Assembly (NCBI GenBank): GCA_963723965.1
Contig: CAVRSV010000001.1
Location: 310,001-374,000, forward strand
Direction: 5' to 3'
Source: JARRKC01 sp963723965
GTDB lineage: Bacteria; Acidobacteriota; UBA6911; RPQK01; JAPXNP01
DNA: 64,000 nucleotides
The position numbers and the translations under genes were made by a program. Below are positions 26,410-35,232 of this stretch, piece after piece. Position 1 is the first letter of the stretch, and the number at the start of each line of letters is the position of its first letter. The notes under the pieces were generated by a model. It was not told where the DNA came from, ran no database searches, and was given only the letters and a program-made list of their open reading frames with translations.

Positions 26410-29218
26410 ATGGAAAGATCTGCACCTCGCTCGCTCACTATCACGGCGGTCATTCTATTCTGGGTTCTCAATGCCGGGCCGCTGCTGCTCGCGGCCGACT
26501 GGTACACGGCCGGCGCGAACTTCGAGCGGACCAGCTGGGTTCCCGACGAGATCAGTGGCAATCTGACCCCGTCCTGGTACCGACCGATCGAGGCCTACAT
26601 CGATCAGAAGGTGCAGTTGGTCGTCGTCGGCGATCGGGTGTACGTGGCGAGTTCCAGGGGGCTGTATTGTCTGGACGCCAGGACCGGACTGAGTTGCTCC
26701 GGCTGGACGGACTACCAGACCGACATGCCGCTGGGGCATACGCCGACCGTGGTGGGCGGCGTGATCTACGTTCCCAGTTTCGACCGGCGCATTCACGCGC
26801 TGAATGCCACGACGGGCCAGCGCATCTGGGTCTCTCCGGCTGCGGGCGGTGGATTCAGCGTGAGCCCGGTGGTGGCCAACAATCTGGTGTACGCCGGGAG
26901 TCGGGACGGCTACTTCTATGCCTTTCGCACCAGCAACGGCACGATCGCCTGGCAGTACCCCGCGGCCGGTCAGTCGCCGCTCGGGCCGATTTGCTATACG
27001 CCCGCCTACGACAGCGCCTCGGACACGCTCTATTTCGCCTCCGACGACCTCTACGCTTACGCGCTGCGGGCAAGCACGGGGGCGTTGGTCTGGAAGTCCC
27101 AGCGGAAGCTCCCAGGCGATCGCTATCGCTCCTGGTGGCCGGTCGTTTATGGCGATTTCGTAGTCTTCTCCGGAATGCGCCCCTACTTCTGGCACGATAT
27201 CCCCAATACTCAAGCATGGGCAGATATCTACACCGGGGCGACCCTCTATGGGTCGCTCGGTTATCTCGGGCCTGTATTCGATGCCGGCTCCGCCCAGGAC
27301 ACGACCGGGATCGACTGGCCATGGCCGGACGGGGCCGCGGTCATGGACGGCAGCTGGATCTCCAGCCGGGTGGCCTCGGACCCCCGGCTCATGGAGGTAC
27401 AGATTCATTTCTACAAGGCGACAGGGCAGGAATTCACGTCACCGTACGCGCCCTTCGTTTTCAGCGGCAAGAACACGCACATGTACCACCCGCCCGTGGT
27501 GATGCCCGATGGGGTGATGTACACCACCGGACACTCGCATCAGGGCGGCGCCGGAATCACCCGCTCCCAGGTGCTGGGATTGCTCCATGGCACCAGCTAT
27601 CTTCAGGCTCCTCGGCCTGGAAACGGCCGCCGACGAGCCCCAGTACATTTCGGGCGGGGGCCAGTACGTGTACCGGAACCTGTGTTGCTCGCGGGTGGGC
27701 GACCGGACCAGCATCTATGGTGGTGGGACCCAGACGATGTGGGCCTATGCCGACGACAAGCTGGAAGTCCAACTGCCGGGCTTCCGCGACGATGTCTGGT
27801 ACGTCCAACCCGATTTCCTCTCCAATCTGCGTGGCTGGTACCATGGCGAATACCGGCCCGGTTACCGGAGCCCCAACGGCGAATACCACAATCACGGAGA
27901 TCAGAGCCCGATCGTTCCCCACATCACCTCCGACGGCGTGGGGCGGATCTTCGTCCATCGCAACAACGTGGTGATCTGCTTCTCCAACAATGGAGGAGGC
28001 GTGACGGCTCGCCCCATGCTGAGGGCCGGAGCACCGACCTACAACGACGATCCGGTTCTCCCGGTCAATACCTTCGAAAACCGCCTCGAGACGGAAATCG
28101 CCAAGATCGTGGACGCCCCCGGCTACTTGAAGCCGGCCTATTTCCATCCGGGACAGAACCTCGTCCGGCAGATCAACGAATACTTCTACAATCCGGGCGA
28201 TCTTCTGTACACGCTGACCCGAGCCTATCCCCATCTGTCCGCAAGTCTGCAGGCACGCGTTCGGACCTATCTGCAGGGCTACTACAATTACTATTTCGGC
28301 ACTACGCTGTATGCGTACACAGGCTGGCAGGAGCCCGTTCAACGCAATGCGAACGACTTCCCGCCGGAGGCTCTGGCGCAGTTCGCGGCGGCCCCCAGGA
28401 GCACCAATCTCTACAGTGCGATCTTCGGGCAGACCTTCGGGTGGTCGTGGAGCTATCCTCAGAACAACATCTACGCGTTGTGGAAGTACGCCCAGATCTT
28501 TCCCGAATCGGCCCAGGATGCATACAACAAGGCGCGCTCCAAGATCGAACTCCGTGGCCTCACGGACAGTTGCGGCGGGGTGCCCTGCGTGGACCGTTTC
28601 CGGGAGTACCCGTTCGAGCTTCACGGCTACATTGCCGGCTACCTCGGCTTCATCGGTCTGAGCGACATGGTGCTCCAGCAGACCGGGACTCGCCCGGATG
28701 CTTCGCTGTACAATCAGGCCCAGCAGGACCTGTCGGAGTTCCTCGGCCACCGGGCCACGGCCTTCGAAAAGGACTCTCCCTACACGGATCCGGTCACGCT
28801 GCTTCCCGCGCCCGGCTTCAACGCCCATCGCCGGAAGATCAACCTGTGCAGGAACTTCATGCTCCTCGTGCCGGAAATCGGCGATTATCTGTATGATCAC
28901 ATCTACGCCGAGGTCCAGGACACGGTGGACGAGTACAACTACGTGGGGCCTTACTGGTTCGCAACGGCGTACGAAGCCAGCTATCAGGAGAACACGACCG
29001 CACCTCCCAACGACTATGCCGGCCTGTTTCAGGCCAAGGCCCTGATCCTCAAGCAGCCGTACGAAGAGGTCCAGAAATACGTTGACGGACCTCTCTTCCC
29101 GATCGGGGACCTTTTCTACATCAACAACCTCGTGGCCGTCGTTGAATCGGGTGAGTCCCCCGGGACGCGCCCGTCGCCGCCGACGAATCTGCGCGTGACG
29201 TCGGTCAACAGCCAGTAG
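26410..29218 (+). CDS. secreted PQQ-like beta-propeller protein with PPTNLRVT tail; frameshift near 27.58 kb
   Basis: The N-terminal ~390 residues form a signal peptide (LTITAVILFWVLNAGPLLLA) and PQQ-like propeller repeats: VYVASSRGLYCLDARTG, IYVPSFDRRIHALNATTG and VYAGSRDGYFYAFRTSNG. After about 27570-27590 the coding frame shifts by one base and continues as QPDFLSNLRGWYHGEY ... GRIFVHRNNVVICFSNNGGG (last propeller blade). A ~350-residue alpha-rich domain of unknown type follows, ending in PPTNLRVTSVNSQ. The span of 2809 bp is one base over a multiple of three. Start ATG 26410 places the signal peptide correctly; the open frame from 26275 is an extension. Function is unknown; it is exported and may bind or process the glycan. 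Confidence 0.72.
29177..29215 (+). other. C-terminal tail PPTNLRVTSVNSQ
   Basis: Second occurrence of the shared tail. Codons are ccg ccg acg aat ctg cgc gtg acg. It is preceded by a Gly/Thr/Arg/Pro linker after the helical domain. Confidence 0.7.
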
Positions 29219-29263
29219 CCGGCACTCTATTCCCCCTGGATTCGAACCAGATCTGTCTCGCTC

Positions 29264-29292
29264 TTGAAATTGCCGAATCTTTAAATTAGAAT
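29264..29292 (+). promoter_or_regulatory. sigma-70-type promoter TTGAAA-N17-TAGAAT
   Basis: The -35 TTGAAA (29264-29269) and -10 TAGAAT (29287-29292) are separated by exactly 17 bp in a locally AT-rich stretch, 43 bp before ATG 29335. This should start a transcript carrying the two polysaccharide export genes and separates them from the long upstream operon. Confidence 0.62.
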
Positions 29293-29334
29293 GGGCATAT
29301 TTCATTGCAAGCCAATCCGCAAGAGGGTGATTCA

Positions 29335-30447
29335 ATGAGAAAAGTTGCGACATTTTTCGGGATACTCCTGCTTGTCTCGCTCCCGGTTTTTGCCCAGGAT
29401 GAGTCCCAGGACAAGACGGACGAGAACTCGTCGGCCTCCTTCCACCATGAACAGTGGTCGGATTATCGCGTCGGTGCCGGTGACACGCTTGAGATCCAGG
29501 TGGTCGACGTCCCCGAGCTGAACCAGACCGTGGACGTTTCCGGCGCCGGAGAGATCTCCCTCCAGCCCGTGGGGAACCTGAAGGTCTCCGACATGACGGC
29601 AGAGGAGCTCGAGGACGCGATTGCTGCCGCATTCCAGCAGAAGGGGCTGCTCAAGAATCCCGAAGTGCTGGTCTACGTCAGGAACTACCGCGCCAAGCGC
29701 ATCTACGTGACGGGAGAACTGGCGTTCCCGGGAGAGTTCGTCATCTCGAAAGGGTTGACCGTCCTGGACGGGATCCTCCTTGCGGGAGGAGTTGCGCCTA
29801 CGGCTGACCGTTATGCCTACATCCAGCGTCGCAAAACGGGACCCAAGTTCACCAGCCCCCCACCTGCCAGCGTCGTGAAGAATCCGGCTGTGGCGAGTGA
29901 AGGCAGCGAAGTCTTTCGCGTCGACCTTGAACCCCTGAAGCAGGGCAAACCGCCTGTGCCCGATCTCGCGCTCCAGGCGGGCGATTATGTGATCGTCCCG
30001 CGACGGACGCTGCAGTTCTTCTACGTGATGGGCGAGGTCCTTCGTCCCCTCAATTACATTCTCCCGATGGCGGAGCCGCTCCACGTGAGTCAGGCCATCG
30101 CAGGAGCCGGTGGGCCGACGACGACGGCCAAGATCTCGGACGGCCTCCTCATTCGGACCGATGAGAAGGGCGAGCGACACGAGACCAAGGTCGACTTCAA
30201 GAAGATCCTCAAGGGCGAAGAAGAGGATCCTCTGGTCCAGGCCAACGACGTGATCTTCATCCCCGGAAGCAAGATCCGGACGATTGGTGAGGGGTACATC
30301 CGGGCGGCCAACGCGATGATCGGCCAAGCGGCGTTTCGGATTGGACGAATGTACCAACTTCCGAGACGTCCCACGACGCCGACTACGGCGCCAGACCAGC
30401 TGCCCAGCGCCGATCAGACGCAAGGCTTTACCCAGATACCCAACTAG
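29335..30447 (+). CDS. outer-membrane polysaccharide export protein (Wza/OPX-like)
   Basis: A 370-residue exported protein with a type I signal peptide (FFGILLLVSLPVFAQ). The poly-export domain (SDYRVGAGDTLEIQVVDVPEL, residues ~42-130) is followed by SLBB beta-grasp repeats: KRIYVTGELAFPGEFVISKG and FYVMGEVLRPLNYILPMAEP. These are OPX features; the family forms the outer-membrane channel for capsule/EPS. There is no lipobox Cys, unlike Wza itself. The C-terminal ~40 residues are Pro/Thr-rich with no clear membrane helix. AAGAGGG precedes ATG 29335, and a good promoter lies 43 bp upstream. It probably works with the ABC exporter of region A and the paralogue at 30500. Confidence 0.9.
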   Translation: MRKVATFFGILLLVSLPVFAQDESQDKTDENSSASFHHEQWSDYRVGAGDTLEIQVVDVPELNQTVDVSGAGEISLQPVGNLKVSDMTAEELEDAIAAAFQQKGLLKNPEVLVYVRNYRAKRIYVTGELAFPGEFVISKGLTVLDGILLAGGVAPTADRYAYIQRRKTGPKFTSPPPASVVKNPAVASEGSEVFRVDLEPLKQGKPPVPDLALQAGDYVIVPRRTLQFFYVMGEVLRPLNYILPMAEPLHVSQAIAGAGGPTTTAKISDGLLIRTDEKGERHETKVDFKKILKGEEEDPLVQANDVIFIPGSKIRTIGEGYIRAANAMIGQAAFRIGRMYQLPRRPTTPTTAPDQLPSADQTQGFTQIPN

Positions 30448-30499
30448 ATCCGGCCCCGGGCAAGGGCGCTGAGAAAGAGCAAGGGAGGCGGGAAGTCAC

Positions 30500-31606
30500 A
30501 TGAAGGCGAAGAACATCCAATCCCACTGGTTCTCAGGCGAACGGCTCCTCCGGGTCGCCTGGCTCTCATTGCTGCTGGTAGTCCAACCAAGCCTGTGGGC
30601 TGCGACCTCAACAAAGCCCGCGGACGAAGTCACCCCGGCCGCGGAGTTGCCTGAGTATCGGGTCGGCCCCGGCGATGTCCTCTCGGTCCAGGTCTTCGGG
30701 TTGGATCAACTGAATCAGAGGATCACGGTTAGCAATTCGGGCAAGATTCACGTCGCGAACCTTGGTGTCATCACCGTTGCGGACATGACCGCTGGTGAGA
30801 TCGAGAAGGACATCACGACGCGCCTCGTCGCTCACAAGCTCATCAACGACCCGTGGGTCCGCGTGAGCGTGGCTGAATATCACGCTCAGCCCATCTACGT
30901 AGTAGGTGAGGTGAACACGCCCGGTCAGTTCATGGTGACCGGCGAGATGTATCTGCTCGATGCCATCAGTCGGGCCGGCGGCCTTACGCAAGGCGCCGGG
31001 CAGGACGGTTACCTCCTGCGCCGCCAATACCGTCCGCGCGTCAGCGCCGGCGTTCATTATGCATTGGATGAAGCGCAAGGAGATCGCCAGGGAGAAATCA
31101 CCCAGTGGCTGCAGAACGTCAATGAGCCCGTCGCGCGAGGCACGGTCCCGCAGGAGCCCGTCCCCGGCCAGAGCCTGAAGGTCAACCTGGAGGATCTGAA
31201 GGATGGGAGCGATCCCTCCCTCAACGTGCTGCTGCAAGGCGGAGATGTTTTCTTTGTCCCACGGCGACACCGCAAATACGTCTACATCGTCGGGGAAGTG
31301 CTCTACCCGGGAGCCTACGGGCTGCCTCCCAAATATGATCACCTCACCGTGGGGCGGGCAGTCGCATATGCCGGAGGACCCCTCAAGACGGCCAGGTCCG
31401 GCTCGGGCTTCATCATGCGCCGCGGCGAGGATGGGGAGGTGACGAGAGTGGCCTTCGACTTCAACGCCATCATCAAGGGACAACAACCCGACGAACCCAT
31501 TCAACCCGATGACGTCATCTATGTTCCGAGGAGCGTCGCCAAGGTGATCGGCTACGGGATGCTGGATCTCGTCGCTTACCTGAGCCAGCAATTCCTCATC
31601 TTCTAG
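30500..31606 (+). CDS. outer-membrane polysaccharide export protein (Wza/OPX-like), second copy
   Basis: A 368-residue protein with signal peptide (LRVAWLSLLLVVQPSLWAA). Domain order is the same as in its neighbour: poly-export domain (EYRVGPGDVLSVQVFGLDQL, residues ~50-140), then SLBB repeats (QPIYVVGEVNTPGQFMVTGE and YVYIVGEVLYPGAYGLPP). The end, GYGMLDLVAYLSQQFLIF, is hydrophobic and could insert in the membrane, unlike the first copy. Two adjacent divergent OPX genes suggest two subunits or two export routes. No Wzc-type co-polymerase/kinase is encoded in the window. The 52-bp gap includes AAGGGAGGCGGG before ATG 30500. Confidence 0.9.
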   Translation: MKAKNIQSHWFSGERLLRVAWLSLLLVVQPSLWAATSTKPADEVTPAAELPEYRVGPGDVLSVQVFGLDQLNQRITVSNSGKIHVANLGVITVADMTAGEIEKDITTRLVAHKLINDPWVRVSVAEYHAQPIYVVGEVNTPGQFMVTGEMYLLDAISRAGGLTQGAGQDGYLLRRQYRPRVSAGVHYALDEAQGDRQGEITQWLQNVNEPVARGTVPQEPVPGQSLKVNLEDLKDGSDPSLNVLLQGGDVFFVPRRHRKYVYIVGEVLYPGAYGLPPKYDHLTVGRAVAYAGGPLKTARSGSGFIMRRGEDGEVTRVAFDFNAIIKGQQPDEPIQPDDVIYVPRSVAKVIGYGMLDLVAYLSQQFLIF

Positions 31607-31874
31607 TCCGCGGGGGCGGCAGACGGACACATCGGAGATCGAAGCCGCACAGCAGCCCGGATGGGGCGACAGCCGGTCTAGACCCTGGGCCGGCTCCGGG
31701 ACCTGCTGATACTCTCCCAGCCTGGGGCCTGGGGCCTGCGGCTCGGAGGCTCTCCCGGCTGTGACAATCCTCACGCCCTCGAAGCGTCTCCTCGGCTATG
31801 ATCGGTCACACTGGCGGGAGTCAGTGGAGGAAGTCCGCCGGGTACCGTCAATCTCCTCGGGGGCGGGTAGGTCT

Positions 31875-34430
31875 GTGGCCGAAAAGGGATTCAGCAATTC
31901 ACCAAAGGTGCGCAAATTCTGTCGCACGACGCGCACGTGGCGATTCCTCGGTCTCGTCCTGTGTTGCGGCACGCTATGGGGAGCCCTCATCGCGGTCTCC
32001 GCACACGCACAATCGGGGCTGACGATCTCGCAGGTCAGCGACAATCGTGGCAGCTACCCGGGCAGCCAGGTCCCCCGCTACGAAAAGCTCGAGATCGATT
32101 TTCAGGTGGACAACACCGTTGCGACCAACCTCCAGCACAGCTACGATGCGGCACCTCCAGCGGGCATCGAGCCAGGTCTCGGCATCACGGTGAACGCGCA
32201 GTTCACTCCGGACAACTGGCAGACCCTGTACACCCAACCGGCCTTCTACTATGAAGACTACCAGGAGGACGTTCGCGGTGGTCACCAATGGTTCTATCCG
32301 ACCGGCCAGTACAGCTGGAAGGTGCGCTTTGCCCCCCATGTCGAGGGCAACTGGCAATATCGGCTCATTGCCACGGACGCCGGCGGCACCACACAGACCG
32401 GTGTCTACTCCTTCACGGTCGCGGCCTCCTCGAATCGAGGCTTCATTCGGGTCGGCCGGCACGATCCCCGCTATTTCGAATTCGAAGATGGGACTTACTT
32501 CCCGGGCCTCGGCTACAACATGAACTACGACCACGTGAGCTGGTCGGACCCGGTCCTCGGCAACCAGGCGAACTTCCAGATCATGCGGGACGACGGGATT
32601 CAGCTCATCCGGGTCTGGCTGTCGGAGTGGGGAATCTACGGATCCTCGTGGAATCCCTGGAATGCCCAGGAGGACACTTTTCAGGGGCGCTATATCCCCT
32701 ATGAGGGCATCACGTTCAGTGTCGCCTATCCGGGCAGCGACGTTTCGATGATCGTGTCGGCCGGCAACCCCTCATTGAGTTCCTGCATGTTCATCGGGTG
32801 GGAGAAGGCTCGACCGGCAGTCAAACGGAATACGAACTACCGGGTTCGCGTCCGCTTTCGGGAAGATGCCCTTACGGGACCCCGGGTGGCCGGGTCGCCC
32901 TTCGGGTTCGTGGTCAAGCACGGCGGTTGGCTGGGCAATACGTGTGCCGATCCGGGTGTCGGCACGGTCGTGGCTGCCACCTATCCAGGGGACTGGCAGA
33001 CCTTCCCCGATTCCGAACCGGGATGGCAGATTCTCGAGGGGACTCTCAACACGGGAAACAATGACTATTTGCCGTTGTTCTATCTCATCGTGGAGAACGC
33101 CACCGGCGGCAAGGTCAACGTCGACTATGTCTGGGTTCAGGAGGAACTGGGAAGCGGACTCTACGGAGCCAATGTGATCTCGAAGCCCTGGATGGCCCAT
33201 CACCAGTACTTCGAGCAGCGAAACTCGTTCGCTTTTGACAAGGTGCTGGAGCTGGCCGAAGAGAACGGCGTCTACTTGAGGCCGGTCGTGCTGGAGAAGA
33301 ACGAGTGGATCATGAACCACATCGGCAGCGACGGACAGTTCACCTGGACCGAATCGAACAACAATTTCTACGGAGACTGGAGAAATTCGACCAAGACGCG
33401 GTGGCTGCAGGAGCAGTGGTGGCGCTATCTGCAGGCGCGCTGGGGTTACTCGACCAACATTCAGAGCTGGGAACTGCTCAACGAGGGGGATCCGAACAGC
33501 AGCCGTCACTATGCTCAGGCGGATGAGTTCGGCAAGTATATGCATCAGTTCGCGCCGGACGATCACCTCGTGTCGACCTCGATGTGGCATTCGTTCCCGC
33601 GGAGTGCCTTCTGGGCCAATGGGAACTACCCGGATGTCGATTTTGCCGACGTCCACCTCTACGTCCCCCGGGATGCGAACTACTCGCTCCAGGTCGATGG
33701 GAGCAGCTTTACCATCGGAACCGCGGCGGACTATGCCGACACTGCCGCCGCGACCCACAACGTTTCCGAGTTGATCGGGGCTCTGACGGCTCGCGGAGCG
33801 GGAAAACCCGTCATCCGTGGAGAGACCGGGTTCGTCGTCTCCGGATCCGAACCGGCCGACCCGCAGATCCTGAACGACCATGACGGTGTCTGGCTGCACA
33901 ACTACGTCTGGGGGCAGATCAGCCCGGGGGGGCTGCTCGAGTCCTACTGGTACGACACGGGGCACATCTACGGGCGCAACGGCGACGGTGTCGATTTGCG
34001 TCCCCAGTTCAAGGCCTATTACGATTTCATCCACGACATTCCCCTGAACAACGGCTTCTACCGGGATGCCGGTGCGACCTCGACGAACAGCCTGCTGCGG
34101 GTGTGGGGCCAGATCGACGTGCAGGATGGGCGAGCCCATCTCTGGATTCAGAACCGGGAGCATACCTGGCGAAACGCCCTGGCGGGCACGGTTTCAGCCG
34201 CCAGCGGCTCGATCACACTGCCTGGACTGAATCCGTCGACCAACTACCCGGTGGAATGGTGGGACACCAGTTCGGGCAGCCCCGTTCGCACGGAGTCGGT
34301 GTCGACGGACTCGGGCGGCAACCTGGTGCTGGATGTGAGCAATCTGTCGACGGATATTGCCGTCCGGGTGGGCGACTACTCGGGCCGGCCTCTGCCGCCC
34401 ACCAATCTGAGGGTGACGGTTCAGCCGTAG
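31875..34430 (+). CDS. secreted DUF5060/glycoside-hydrolase-like protein with PPTNLRVT tail
   Basis: A ~850-residue exported protein. After the signal peptide (WRFLGLVLCCGTLWGALIAV ... AHAQ) comes a DUF5060-like N-terminal beta domain (YEKLEIDFQVDNTVATN, GNWQYRLIATDAGG). Then there is a TIM-barrel of the clan-A hydrolase type interrupted by an inserted beta domain (~residues 270-430). Glu in WELLNEGDPN and Glu in VIRGETGF are the probable acid/base and nucleophile. The tail is PPTNLRVTVQP. It probably cleaves a polysaccharide outside the cell. The open frame extends to GTG 31761 (with GGAGG); GTG 31875 or 31908 fit the signal peptide better, so the start is uncertain. Confidence 0.78.
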   Translation: MAEKGFSNSPKVRKFCRTTRTWRFLGLVLCCGTLWGALIAVSAHAQSGLTISQVSDNRGSYPGSQVPRYEKLEIDFQVDNTVATNLQHSYDAAPPAGIEPGLGITVNAQFTPDNWQTLYTQPAFYYEDYQEDVRGGHQWFYPTGQYSWKVRFAPHVEGNWQYRLIATDAGGTTQTGVYSFTVAASSNRGFIRVGRHDPRYFEFEDGTYFPGLGYNMNYDHVSWSDPVLGNQANFQIMRDDGIQLIRVWLSEWGIYGSSWNPWNAQEDTFQGRYIPYEGITFSVAYPGSDVSMIVSAGNPSLSSCMFIGWEKARPAVKRNTNYRVRVRFREDALTGPRVAGSPFGFVVKHGGWLGNTCADPGVGTVVAATYPGDWQTFPDSEPGWQILEGTLNTGNNDYLPLFYLIVENATGGKVNVDYVWVQEELGSGLYGANVISKPWMAHHQYFEQRNSFAFDKVLELAEENGVYLRPVVLEKNEWIMNHIGSDGQFTWTESNNNFYGDWRNSTKTRWLQEQWWRYLQARWGYSTNIQSWELLNEGDPNSSRHYAQADEFGKYMHQFAPDDHLVSTSMWHSFPRSAFWANGNYPDVDFADVHLYVPRDANYSLQVDGSSFTIGTAADYADTAAATHNVSELIGALTARGAGKPVIRGETGFVVSGSEPADPQILNDHDGVWLHNYVWGQISPGGLLESYWYDTGHIYGRNGDGVDLRPQFKAYYDFIHDIPLNNGFYRDAGATSTNSLLRVWGQIDVQDGRAHLWIQNREHTWRNALAGTVSAASGSITLPGLNPSTNYPVEWWDTSSGSPVRTESVSTDSGGNLVLDVSNLSTDIAVRVGDYSGRPLPPTNLRVTVQP
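34395..34427 (+). other. C-terminal tail PPTNLRVTVQP
   Basis: Third occurrence of the shared tail. Codons are ccg ccc acc aat ctg agg gtg acg, then gtt cag ccg and stop. It follows VGDYSGRPL at the end of the last beta domain. Confidence 0.7.
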
Positions 34431-34435
34431 GCGAG

Positions 34436-34457
34436 GCCTGTCCGACAGCGGACAGGC
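34436..34457 (+). terminator. hairpin just after the hydrolase stop
   Basis: A perfect 9-bp stem GCCTGTCCG / CGGACAGGC with an ACAG loop starts 6 bp after the stop codon at 34430. No T-run follows, so it would be a weak or factor-assisted terminator, or an mRNA-stabilising hairpin. The rest of the 283-bp gap up to 34713 shows no gene. Confidence 0.5.
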
Positions 34458-34713
34458 AAAGGGGCAGTTGCGGGGCGGCTCGGGTGACCGCTTGGACTTC
34501 GGGGCTCGGGTGGGTTATTCTCGTGCAATCAGCCGACTGGGTGCGGGCAACTTTCGTCACCGATAGACGCTTGCAGGGTGCGTTTTTTCCATCGAATCGA
34601 ACCGCCGGGGGGCAGGGGACGGTGAGCCGCGCCCGAAAACGGCGGGACTCCATAGCGACCAAAGAGGTTGAGACAGGAACAGGGGCGGTCGGTCGTCCCT
34701 GGGAGGATTAGTG

Positions 34714-35229
34714 ATGGCGTTTGGAGCTGTACTCCTCAGGTTTTGCGTGATCGCACTGGCAGTAACGGGTATTTCGGCGCAATCGCTCTCAGCGACTCTG
34801 CAGTGGGATGCAAGCGCATCCTCCGATATCGCCGGGTACAATCTCTACCGGCGTGCGGGTTCGGATACCGGATATCAGAAGCTGACCCCCTCGCCCATCT
34901 CGACTCGCTCTTTCGTTGACTCTGTCTCGTACGGACAGATCTACCACTACGTGGCAACTTCGGTCAGTTCGACAGGATCGGAAAGCGTCTACTCAGGGGA
35001 AGCGACGCTGGACCTGATCTGCAGAGGGGACGTCAACGTCGATGGGCAACGCAACGTCATCGACGTCGTTCAGATTCAGAATCACATCGTGGGGAACGTT
35101 CCGCTTCAGGGCAGCGCACTGACTGCGGCGGATGTGAACGGGGACGGTCAGGTCAGCGTCCTCGACGCCGTGCAACTGCTGAACTACGTGGTCGGCAACC
35201 TCACCTTACCAACCTGCATAGGCGGCTGA
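34714..35229 (+). CDS. small secreted FN3-like protein with C-terminal dockerin
   Basis: A 171-residue exported protein (signal peptide to about residue 23, GISAQ). Residues ~25-98 are a fibronectin III-like domain (SATLQWDASASSDIAGYNLY ... HYVATSVSSTGSESVYS) that begins at the B strand; no A strand is present after signal cleavage. Residues 105-162 are two dockerin Ca-binding repeats, GDVNVDGQRNVIDVVQ and ADVNGDGQVSVLDAVQ, each followed by a helix ending in VGN. The cohesin gene starts 3 bp after its stop. It could be an adaptor that docks to that cohesin. GGGAGG precedes ATG 34714. Confidence 0.85.
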   Translation: MAFGAVLLRFCVIALAVTGISAQSLSATLQWDASASSDIAGYNLYRRAGSDTGYQKLTPSPISTRSFVDSVSYGQIYHYVATSVSSTGSESVYSGEATLDLICRGDVNVDGQRNVIDVVQIQNHIVGNVPLQGSALTAADVNGDGQVSVLDAVQLLNYVVGNLTLPTCIGG

Positions 35230-35232
35230 CAC

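Noticed and set aside
26275..28896. 873-codon open frame continuing past 27.6 kb in the first frame
   Set aside because: After ~27.58 kb this frame has arginine/proline-rich, non-protein-like content, while the next frame encodes a coherent protein; it is a shadow created by the frameshift.
29236..29252. Minus-strand sequence resembling a tRNA T-arm (GGTTCGAATCC with pairing stem)
   Set aside because: No matching acceptor 5' strand, D-arm or anticodon arm is found in the ~70 bases that should precede it, and the stretch sits in a promoter region.
31720..31740. Short tandem repeat CCTGGGG/CCTGGGGCCTG
   Set aside because: Only two to three imperfect units of a simple GC-rich word; no sign of a mobile element or array.
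34526..34539. GG-N10-GC pattern upstream of the dockerin gene
   Set aside because: Only the dinucleotides match; the blocks read TGGG and GTGC, too far from the consensus.
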